Position numbers and translations under genes: made by a program. Positions 35,543 through 44,764 of a stretch of 64,000 bases of DNA are shown here, one piece after another (positions within the stretch are counted from its first letter, which is position 1; each line of letters opens with the position of its first letter). The stretch is from assembly GCF_026151205.1 (NCBI RefSeq), contig NC_087080.1:12075837-12139836 (forward strand), read 5' to 3'. The DNA comes from Bolinopsis microptera (lineage: Eukaryota; Ctenophora; Tentaculata; Lobata; Bolinopsidae). The notes under the pieces were generated by a model that saw only the letters and a list, made by a program, of their open reading frames with translations, was not told the origin of the DNA and did no database searches.

Positions 35543-38500
35543 AAAACCGACTGACCATATATGGGCATGCTACCATGTATGGTCAAAACAACACTGCCAT
35601 CCCGTGTTGAACTCTAGGATACAATATAAACTGCAGCCACTTTGATTAGGATATGGTATGGGTATATTTGATATACGGCTCAGACTTGGCGATGTTTACA
35701 GCTACTTCCGTTCATTACGATTACACTAATTATATGATTAATTATAATTATGCACATAATTAATTATGATTATGCACTAGACGCTTATCCGAAAGTTTCG
35801 TTAACGAACCTGGTGTTTTTGATTTAACAGGAGATTTTTTCTGCGGGTTTAACTTGATTGACTATTTATCTAATGGACCGACTTATCATTATGATGTAAT
35901 ATCACGTCTGATATTACTTCTACACGTTTATCAGTGATGATTATTATATAATTTGCTCTATACTCCTTTTATATAATTATTTATATATTCCATGTTTAAT
36001 GTGAAATATTTTAAACAACTTTGTCAAGCTGGCAGACTTTCTACGTCGGCTAGATATATGTGGAGTCATGGCAAATCTGACCATCATTTAATCCGTTTTA
36101 TTATTTTAAAATAGGCTTTCAAACCGTAAAGTCGAACATTTTAACTAAACTCTGTTACCAATTTTTCAGATGCAACTCTGCCGAGATTAACATTATATAT
36201 TTCAATATGTGGTGGGATATATTAGTTAATGAACTAATTAATCAGTTAATTAAGTTAAAACTTGGCATGGTTTTCTTTTCTTTGTTTGTTTAGCGGGATC
36301 TTGTTTGATATCGTAGTATTTGGGGTGTAGATTAAGGTGAATTGTAGATAATAGCTAAAACTAAAACTAATTAGGTTCGCACTGCTAGTTAAAACACAAG
36401 TGTAGAATGTTACCACGGTAACAAATCATGTAATACGATGCTGGCTCATCTTCTCTTAATGTGCAACGAATTTTGTAATTGTTAATTATCTGACCAAGTG
36501 TCTGACACCACTTCAAACATCCCGGGTCTTCCCTCACAATTCTACCCTGACTCAACTCAGCTGAATTTCTTTAAAAACCCTTCCGGGGCATTAACATTTC
36601 CGGAAATAATGGTTAAAGTCGGGTGCCAGCTTGAATTCGGGAAGTTGGAAGTGCGTGTGCAGACTTATCAGTTCGAGATATTAACGTTAGTTTCACAACT
36701 CCTTCATAAATAATTCAATTTGACTACCCCTATATTTCCGTGCTTTAACTGGACCGTGAAATATCGGACCTAGCCGGATATCGTGTTGCTAATGTAGCAC
36801 GGATATCGTGTTGCTAATGTAGCACGGATATCGTAATCTTGGAACTTGACCTTGAACTGATAAGGTTATCAGTTAATGATAAGCTAGACAGGATGAATCA
36901 AAATTAAGCTAACCTGATAAATGCCAGTGATGGATTGAGGTTGAAACGTGCCGAGATCAGGTCAGCACCAAGATTACGGGACCGGAGAATTTTATCCGTA
37001 CTCTTACTGTCCGATTATATTTATTTTATTTATTTGTGTTATGTACCAATGTGTGACTCCAATGTGTAGGGTATGTTCGTGACCATGTAAGGGCATGCTA
37101 CCATATATGGGCATGTTTCCATATATGGGCATAGTATTGTATACTAATTTACCAACTTTTTGTCTGAGCAACTAAAACACTAAGAAAAACTTAAATGCAC
37201 GGCCAAAAACAACAAATATCACTGATGTGTGAATACCATATATGGGCATGGTACAGTCACGTGAGTAAAGGTGATGGTTTACAGTGTTCTAGTTGCTCAG
37301 TAAGATTACTAGGTGTACAAATGTGCTATCAGTGAATTTTGTGGCGAGTGACAGAATATGATCATGAGATAACGGCAACATTTCGACAATATTTGGTCCC
37401 AAAAACTCTCTTTTACCAGACTTAGAACTTTTCCTTAAAATTTAACGGGCGACGCCCTTTCATTAGCCATATTAGCAGTGTTGCCAAGTGCCCGTGACTA
37501 CTGAAACCACGTGACATATTCTGAACACTCCGCCACAAAAGATAACCGCGACCTATTAACGACCACATCTCTTGTCTGAACTTAACCCAATCAGAAGCCG
37601 GCTTGCTATCCAACTAAACAATCCCAAGTAGCCGGCTCTTCATTCAACTGTTTAATAAGAGATGTGCTTTACTATTGTGTCTTTCATTGTATCTTAACTT
37701 GATATAATATAATGTTCACTTGTTATGAGACATATTATATACTCTGAGGCAATGTTCGGGTTTTATTTGTTTCTCCATAATAGTTGTTCTAATTTCGCGA
37801 ATATTTTGGAAGGAATACTGCGACCACGCGGTTAATAATAATCCAGAAGCTCAATAGAAGGAAAAACGAAACATACTTATTCTGAAGAACATAGTAGATT
37901 CCAGAACTTGAAATTCCAGAACTTGAAATCAAAATTGTTGACCTTCTGAGTCTTATATCGTCATAGTGATGCTGAAGAAGAAAACAACCTGATGTAATGA
38001 TGTAATCCTGCTCCCCTTTTCTCACTACTGCATACCAATACTAATAGCTACAGTAATACTAGCAGTGATCACATGTTTCCGGTCCCTCAGACCTGCGCTG
38101 CACTTCCCGGATATCAGTGTCATTGAACTTGAAAATTTGGTGGCTTCTCGCATTGTACTGATATAACATAAGGAACTTTAGGAACTATTAGCGGAGATTT
38201 TAACCGCTGGAGTATCACCCGGATATGTGCTCTTTTCTGTAGAAAGAGTTTAAATGAATCATGCGGTTTATGAGTGTTTTATGTGTGACATTTTTGTGAT
38301 AGCTAACGATCATAACAGCTGATGCAAAGTTTGCGGAAGTGATTTCTTTAAACGGAGATCCTGTTACCAGTATGCAAGGATCGACCGGGACCGCTTTTTT
38401 GGCCGAGACCGGCACTACTGGCAGTATGTACTATGTACTATGTAAGTTTTCTACCGATGAGAACACTTCCGAAATCAACTACTAAAGGAGCAATTTTACC

Positions 38501-38883
38501 AGAAAAATCAAACTTTTCGCACGCCGTGGCCATCTCCAAGTCAATTTTAACCAAAAAAAGAAGATCATGCCAAAAAGTCATGAAATTCCTTTACCCTTTC
38601 ACAAGACTACAGCAAATCGACCGTATGAGAAATGTATTCTATTGATCGTCCCATTTATAATGTAAATGTATAGGATAACAATCTCAACATTCAATCTAGC
38701 ACCAAAGCCTTCAGTCTACACGAAGGATGAAGGATCAATAATTTGTCTGTCCAATCACAAGCTGGAATACACACCACGTGACTTGTTTGTGCTAAGTTTG
38801 GACACAAATCTCCTGACACCGAATATAAATTTTGAAGTTACTTTCCTGGGAATTTTTGCTAGTTCTATCGTTATTACAACGTC
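35543..38883. other. 3' flank of kinase and intergenic
   Basis: No further gene supported. It should contain the kinase 3' UTR, but no single convincing polyadenylation site stands out. A 25-bp unit (ggatatcgtgttgctaatgt, then agcac) is repeated 2.3 times at 36776-36830, and a 16-bp duplication ttccagaacttgaaat is at about 37896-37930. Frames at 36498-36713 and 38433-38645 lack recognisable features. Confidence 0.4.
35555..37245. promoter_or_regulatory. Four perfect CArG boxes in a repeated GGGCATG context
   Basis: CCATATATGG, the consensus SRF site, occurs at 35555-35564 (13 bases after the kinase stop, thus in its 3' UTR), 37101-37110, 37119-37128 and 37236-37245. Each is followed by GCAT(G/A), so the repeated unit is CCATATATGGGCATG. 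The identical extension suggests one small dispersed repeat rather than independent SRF sites; either reading is possible. Confidence 0.5.
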
Positions 38884-38955
38884 TCCGTGTTAGTATAGTG
38901 GTGAGTATACCCGCCTGTCACGCGGGTGACCAGGGTTCGATTCCCTGACATGGAG
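38884..38955 (+). tRNA. tRNA-Asp (GTC)
   Basis: A complete 72-nt cloverleaf. The acceptor stem TCCGTGT pairs with ACATGGA (one G-U), with discriminator G. The A box is TAGTATAGTGG in the D arm. The anticodon stem CCCGC/GCGGG encloses the loop CTGTCAC with anticodon GTC at 38917-38919. The T arm is CAGGG-TTCGATT-CCCTG, which supplies the B box. There is no intron. A TTTT pol III terminator follows at 38959-38962. The body matches the standard metazoan tRNA-Asp, with slight changes in the acceptor stem that keep pairing, so it is probably functional. Confidence 0.97.
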
Positions 38956-38962
38956 TTCTTTT

Positions 38963-41639
38963 ACTGCTGAGTATAAGTTGTATCTTAATAGTGGTGCACC
39001 ACAGAACTGACCATTAATAATAATAAATACTTCAATTTATTATTATTAATGTTCAGTTCCGTTGAGAAAAATATTACCATTTTATCGTGTGACCAGCAGA
39101 GACCATACCACGGATGTTTCTCAAAAGGATTTCCGGTTACCAGTACGGCAATGAGTTTGTGTAAGGACATGTGTAATGCCTTACAGGGGACGTATCAGAA
39201 AAGCTAAAAGGAAGTTAGTGAGCAAAATTTTGGTCTACTCAATTTTGTGTCCATGACAATCGCGATTCGTTTGCTGCGGTGGCTGATCTTTTAGCTGAGA
39301 GAATTCTGTTTGCTTGCTCGGTAGCGAGGTTACAGCACCAGTTTAATTTGAATGTCATTTGAATGTGGAGAATGATGTTGTCTTCCTACGAGGTTGCATT
39401 TCGAAACGAAACACTCCAGGATAGGGCCTATACAATGTCACCAAGTGACAGACTCAGTTCGCGGTAATATCGGCATTATCAGTCAATTACTGTTCGATTC
39501 AACTGATAATATAAATCAAGAGGCTTGCATATAATGAACATATTGACACGGGTGCAGAGTTGAGTCTGTACGGAACCTAGTAGTTTCAGATCCTTGTTTA
39601 ACTTGCCGTACAGCAAGGTCATCCACTACTTTGTCCGGCGAGGCACATAACTCCCTCTACAACTCCATGACAAATGTTTCATATATACTAGCCGAGTTCA
39701 CAAGATATATCCTTGTGTTTGAGAAGAGCTCGTTAGAACTGCTTCCTTTCCCTTCAGTATCCCACAGTCTCTCGAGTTTCGTAACTGCCAGAGAACTCTC
39801 TTAAACAATTACTAGACTCGGTGATTATAAATCAAGAGGCTTGCATATAATGAACATATTGAACATATATACAACGCGCGCGCTAATTAAAGTGCTCGAG
39901 AGCGCACAAAACCCTAATCAATAGCTATTCGCGCGTTCCAGCTTTATGTAACGCGCGACCTGTAAACATGATACGATTTGACAGTTTTATGCACTGCGAA
40001 ATAGTTAATATTTTCAGGCCTCAGGGGATTATTCCCAAAAATTTACAATCCTAGGCGTTCACGCTCTCAAAGCATAATAACGAATACGCCCATAAAAAAT
40101 GATATATTGTTTAAGTACTTGTACAACGAACATAAACTAAGTACAACGAACATAAACTAACTAGGAAACATATGAAACAAGACTTACTGTACAGTTCTGA
40201 GCATGGGAAGATGAGATATAAACTCCAAATCATCTGTGTAAATAGTGTAGTCGTGGTTATCTAGAAGACGTGGTATCTGCGATTAGTGTCGGTCAAATGT
40301 TGATAATAAAAGGCTCGAGTGGAGAACGGATATAATACCGTTAACTAAAGAACTATTAATTAATAAAACAATTACATATTACAGAGAATATATTGTATTC
40401 TGCTCAATAACTTAATAACTTTGATTCTACATATTTGTCATAGTAAATGTAAAAAAGTGAAGATATTTGGTAAAGTGTGTTTGTAAAGAGCAAACCTCTC
40501 TGAGTATATTGTCGAACATTCTGGAAAGAGCTAGAACCTTCTCTTGATCGGGATTGTGTTTATCACCGTCAAACAACAATACCTGTAACAGTTTAGTAAC
40601 ACTTTTCAGCTTTCTTATTATAAACGTGGGCTATGAAATGTTGATATTAACAGTGCCACCCACTAACACTCGCCATCCAACATTAGGAGTAACCGTTACT
40701 ATGGTTACATCACTGGTAACGTTACTATGGTTACTATGGTTACTGACAATCTCTTCATTAAAAGATCTCCTCACACTTCCACAACCTTTCAGTTTTTTCT
40801 AATTCTTACTATGTTAGTATAATAATGTATGTTCTCTACTCTCATATCAGGCAATGATTTGCACATACCTACTGTTAACCCACTAATCAGGATTGGTCAA
40901 TATCAAAAAAGCTGAAGCAAGTAAGAGCTTTAAACGCACGTGCAATTTAGCGGAATGCACGTGTAAATATCGCACGTTTTCAGGAATTTTAATGAAATTT
41001 TTAATTAACTTATGAAGTGAAAAAGGAAATGAACAGACAATAACTCACGTGTTCATTGGAGGGCAAGTCACTGAAGCTTGATGAAGGAGCAGATGTGCAG
41101 TCAGGAGTGCAGTATAGCACACAGGGAGGTTTCTCAATAGCTCGGCGTGGAGCACGTCTTCTGAACTGCAGGGAAAGGGTATAATGTATGTGACCTAACT
41201 CATTTTATGTTTTAGTCAATAAAACAAACAACAAACACTGACTGAGCTCATGTCTAGCAACGTAGCTTTTTCTCTTTTTTTCTCAATCTTTAAACCAACA
41301 ACTAATGTTTTCCTATGAAAAAACAGGGAAGAGGATGGAAAACCAACGGGACGGATGGCTAGCCGGAGAGAAAAGATGGGATTATAATGAGGCAGTGTAA
41401 TAATAATTTAACACAATTCTGTAGCTCCGTAGATGCTATTTGCACGGTTATTCTCACCACAAATTCTTAACGATTTATTTTGTTTAAAGGATTCTGGATG
41501 GCATATATTTTGGTTAATTTTTGTCAGGTTTCAGAAAAATATGCCTCACCTCCCGGCTCCCAACAGGAATTTACATCTGTAAGCCTTTAAAATTTTGAAC
41601 CACGAAAATGAAATAAAGCATTTTTATCCCGCTTATATC
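38963..41639. other. Intergenic, small duplications only
   Basis: No gene supported. A 36-bp exact repeat (tataaatcaagaggcttgca...) occurs at 39510-39545 and 39826-39861. The 21-bp unit gtacaacgaacataaactaa is duplicated at about 40120-40160. Repeats of gttactatggtt lie at about 40690-40745. A short CG-rich patch (acgcgcgcgc) lies at about 39873. Confidence 0.45.
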
Positions 41640-42104
41640 AACAATCCAAATAAAAAATAAAGATTGCCGATGTCAAAGCGGCTGGCCTCGCGATATAATC
41701 CAAAAACTAGATACTCAATATATGAAGATACTAGTAACAAATATAAAAACCAAAAGTACTTATTTGACTTTTTTTTATAAATTTATCACACACGGTAAAA
41801 ACTTATGGACGTATATCACTCATTATCATGTATCACTCTCTATCATCTTGTCCTCACTACAAATATTACCACTTCTGATATAATAATGTTTTTTAGTGTC
41901 TTCTTTGGCTATCTGTTTCATTTCCAAGACCAACCGCTGATGGATAGCTCGATCTTCAGGTGATCGATCTGGAGATATGATAACAGTTTTGTGATCTTCA
42001 CACAGTCTCAATTTTTTGGCATTTACTAATATCTGATGAACGGTACTAGAATTACCTAGCGAAACTTTTACTGGTCTCGTCTTGTCGGCTGATTACCTCC
42101 CAAC
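41640..42104 (-). pseudogene. LINE ORF1-like C-terminal fragment, uninterrupted copy
   Basis: The inverted, highly similar counterpart of the fragment at 3-640. On the minus strand it reads LRLCEDHKTVIISPDRSPED, then RAIHQRLVLEMKQIAKEDTK and KHYYIRSGNICSEDK. This is a LINE-type nucleic-acid-adaptor tail ending in a stop at 41826. It lacks the MITE found in the other copy and so records the original, unoccupied AGCCAAAG site. Upstream frames are broken, so it is a dead fragment. Confidence 0.65.
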
Positions 42105-42447
42105 CCGGATAGCTGCAAAACGTGGTTTTTCTTCAATCTGTTGAAGTATTGCATCCACCCAAGGATTGCACACATAACAGTAGGTTTATATTCTTTCATA
42201 TTTACAGTTTATTTTTTGATGGGATCGAATCGAATCGGAAAGAAAGTGAATTTATTGGTTATCCCAACTTTATCATTCAACACCAGCGTAATACTTCTAA
42301 TAACGTATGGTGTGAGTTGAAATGGTTCAGTGATTCTCTTCACGCCTTCTGGGTAACTGAACAATAAGCTTTAGTAATATAGAGAATATGGAGGGTGATG
42401 CAAACTACAAACAAAACAAACAGTAGTTTAGTGAGGCGTGTAACAAG
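42105..42447. other. Upstream region of the acidic-protein gene
   Basis: No supported gene. A plus-strand frame of 81 codons (42122-42367) has no recognisable features and overlaps what is probably promoter-distal DNA. Confidence 0.35.
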
Positions 42448-42461
42448 GTTACCATGGTAAC
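42448..42461. promoter_or_regulatory. Perfect palindrome GTTACCATGGTAAC (X-box-like) in promoter
   Basis: A 14-bp perfect palindrome embedded in AACAAGGTTACCATGGTAAC with a second AAGGTTACC immediately after. It lies 50 bp upstream of the TATA-like box of the acidic secreted protein gene, a typical place for an activator site. It resembles an RFX X-box, but the actual factor is unknown. Confidence 0.45.
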
Positions 42462-42510
42462 AAGGTTACCACTCATCACCAGATAGAGGTTTGGGTAAAC
42501 TAACTCCCAC

Positions 42511-42518
42511 TATTTAAA
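42511..42518 (+). promoter_or_regulatory. TATA-like box TATTTAAA
   Basis: TATTTAAA lies 71 bp upstream of the ATG at 42582. Initiation about 30 bp downstream would give a leader of about 40 bases. A CCT/CCA-rich stretch follows. Confidence 0.5.
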
Positions 42519-42581
42519 CCCTGTCCTCCACCTCAAACCTCACATTTTACATTTTACAAACCACCGCCTAAAGTATTCAAG

Positions 42582-43541
42582 ATGTTGAAAGCAGTACTAG
42601 TGGTAGTTTTGGTAGCGAGCTCCATCGCTGGGGACGACTTCGATGACGGCATCAACTTCAGGATCCTTAAGAAGAACTACTTGAACAAAGATCTAGCAGG
42701 AGGGCTGAGGTTCGGAGTGGGGTACGGGGTGAGTTTGGAGAGCCTAGACCCAGATCAAATCTCCTTCAAGAAGTACACAGGAGGAAGGTATATGGATATA
42801 GAACGATCTCAGCTTGGTAAAGTGGACCTCAAGCCGTACGAGGAGGCGTTCTGTGACTCTGATCACGAAGATGACTACGACCCTAACGACGGAGAAGTAG
42901 ATGAGGACTGTTTCCCGGCTATTAAAGGGTTCATCTCAGTAGAGAGCGCATCTTGCGAGCTAGCGGGACGATACGTCCTGAGTTACAAGGGAGCCAGTAA
43001 ACGCTTCAATATCATCGTGAGACAGTGTGGTAGCAGATACGACTGGTTTGAGGATGACTACTGGAGCGACGGTGAGACCGACATGGAGTTTGAGAACTTC
43101 TACAACGAAGAGCAGAACGAGAATGAGACCTTCCTGGGAGTCAACGAGGACAACTTCATGAACAACGGAATTTACGGAGGATTCAGAGTGAGGGTGGGGG
43201 CTGAGAACCTGGACCTGGAGAAGCTGAAGTTGTACAAGGAAGGGAGCGAGTCTCTGCCTGAAGGAATGTCTCTCGATAAGAAGATCTACGAGCGGACCTG
43301 TGATGACCAGTCAGATGACTCAGACGACTCTGACTCCGATGATAACGAGAATAAGATCTGCAAGGCTGCTATCTACGGTTTCATCACCGCCTCCCCCGCC
43401 GAGTGCTCTATGGACGGTGACTATTACTTGGAGTACGACGGTAAGAAGGTAGAGTTTGAGGTACATGTGAAGTCCTGTGGTAATGATGATTGGGACGAGT
43501 ACGAGTCTGATTATATGTATGACTCTGATATGGACGACTAA
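42582..43541 (+). CDS. Acidic secreted protein with two four-cysteine modules (319 aa, one exon)
   Basis: No family recognised. A signal peptide is clear (MLKAVLVVVLVASSIAG, 1-17). The mature protein is very rich in Asp and Glu. It consists of two related modules, about 40-150 and 199-300. Each begins GG(L/F)R(F/V)(G/R)VG and continues to four cysteines: C91, C110, C125, C149 and C240, C260, C275, C299. The spacings are 19/20, 15/15 and 24/24, and the loop between the first two cysteines is almost purely acidic. Each then has a GFI(S/T) strand and ends in CG followed by a Trp/Asp/Tyr tail. N181 is a possible N-glycosylation site (NET). There is no membrane segment. The ATG sits 71 bp after the TATA-like box, and the gene lacks introns, unlike its neighbours. 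Polyadenylation signals AATAAA overlap at 43738-43747. Inference: extracellular calcium-binding or matrix/venom/mucus component; no activity can be assigned. Confidence 0.9.
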   Translation: MLKAVLVVVLVASSIAGDDFDDGINFRILKKNYLNKDLAGGLRFGVGYGVSLESLDPDQISFKKYTGGRYMDIERSQLGKVDLKPYEEAFCDSDHEDDYDPNDGEVDEDCFPAIKGFISVESASCELAGRYVLSYKGASKRFNIIVRQCGSRYDWFEDDYWSDGETDMEFENFYNEEQNENETFLGVNEDNFMNNGIYGGFRVRVGAENLDLEKLKLYKEGSESLPEGMSLDKKIYERTCDDQSDDSDDSDSDDNENKICKAAIYGFITASPAECSMDGDYYLEYDGKKVEFEVHVKSCGNDDWDEYESDYMYDSDMDD

Positions 43542-43737
43542 AAGTGCTGGTGGTGTGTATTAACTATTAAGGTTCATGCCTCATATTTATTTTGCAAGTT
43601 CTAAATTTTGTTTTCCTTGTATGTAGAACTGGATCAAAGGATCATAAATTGAAAAAGTTTTCTCTCCCGCCCAAAATAGCATTCACTTTCTGTACGGTGT
43701 TTTCAAGACCAGATCTTTGATCGAACTCCTTCACAAT

Positions 43738-43747
43738 AATAAATAAA
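43738..43747 (+). terminator. Polyadenylation signal of the acidic-protein gene
   Basis: Two overlapping AATAAA hexamers about 200 bases after the stop codon, followed by A/C-rich sequence. This is the first such signal downstream of the gene. Confidence 0.5.
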
Positions 43748-44764
43748 ACAATACCCCACCAGAGCTCTAATTTCACATATAACAAAGAGAAACAATGATC
43801 TTTGAGAGCAAATAACTGTGCAGTACAGACCACACAGCTGTATTTAATTAAAAGAGAAGTTGGCGAAGATGCCCGATAAGCTGATGAAGAAGCACGTGAA
43901 GCATTCAGGTAACTTCTTTAAGCTGGAATATACAAAGGAGAACCAAGTCTTTCACTCAAGGTGAACCAGCTGCAATGCCCAACTACCCGGTTCAATAGAT
44001 TACAATTAGAAGCACCTCTCTTTGAGCTGCCTATTATAATCTATTGAACTGAAAAAAAGGCGTTTTTCTCATAGTTTATAAGCACCCACGTGAACAACAA
44101 AGAACCACCTGGCTGTAGGAGTAAATATTTCCCCCTAACTTTAAGAGTTTAAAAGAAGGAGTCACTTTCGCTGCAGTGATCTACAAATAGGTCTACAAAT
44201 CAATTGCAGACCTCTTTTTACCATGCCATTTTTAAGTTCAACGGGCCTATTTCTGTTTCTAAACTATTTTTAGTTTTTCATTAAATTTTATAAGGAATCG
44301 ATTAATGATGGTTATGGTTTCGGAACTCAAAAATACTTTCTTCTCCTTTGAGGACTTTAAAATTGGGTTGCATACAATAAAAGGTAATTTACTATTTTGG
44401 CCCTTAATTCAAAATTACACAATGTTTCTGGCGTAAAATTTAAATAAAATCCTATTAATGATGGTCTTCAGGACCCCAAAAACACCGCCTCCCTCCTCAG
44501 GGGACCTAATAGGAGAGACCCAAATCTCGGTTTAATTCAAAACCTGCTAAATTTTCGCATCTCTGTGTGAAATGTCGATGTACTAACAGTTCAAGCCACA
44601 GTTGTTTATCAAATAGCTTCTCTTAAAGTCACTTACGGCATCAAGTGAGGTTTAAACCTCAATCCTGTGAGGTTTCAACGACAGAAGTCTATTATTGATG
44701 AGGATTATTTGATTGTTTTAACTGACTTCTATTGTTCCGTATCTGACATCACATTTTAGGAAGA
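43748..44764. other. Intergenic with small inverted repeats
   Basis: No gene supported. A 13-bp inverted repeat (GTTCAATAGATTA at 43990, TAATCTATTGAAC at 44037) encloses a 34-base loop. A perfect palindrome GAGGTTTAAACCTC lies at about 44649, followed by a further GTGAGGTTTCAAC. Two diverged copies of a block with (g)attaatgatgg(t/t) lie at about 44299 and 44453. Just before the next gene, acattttag at 44751-44759 could be a 3' splice acceptor (5'-UTR intron or spliced leader site). Confidence 0.4.
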
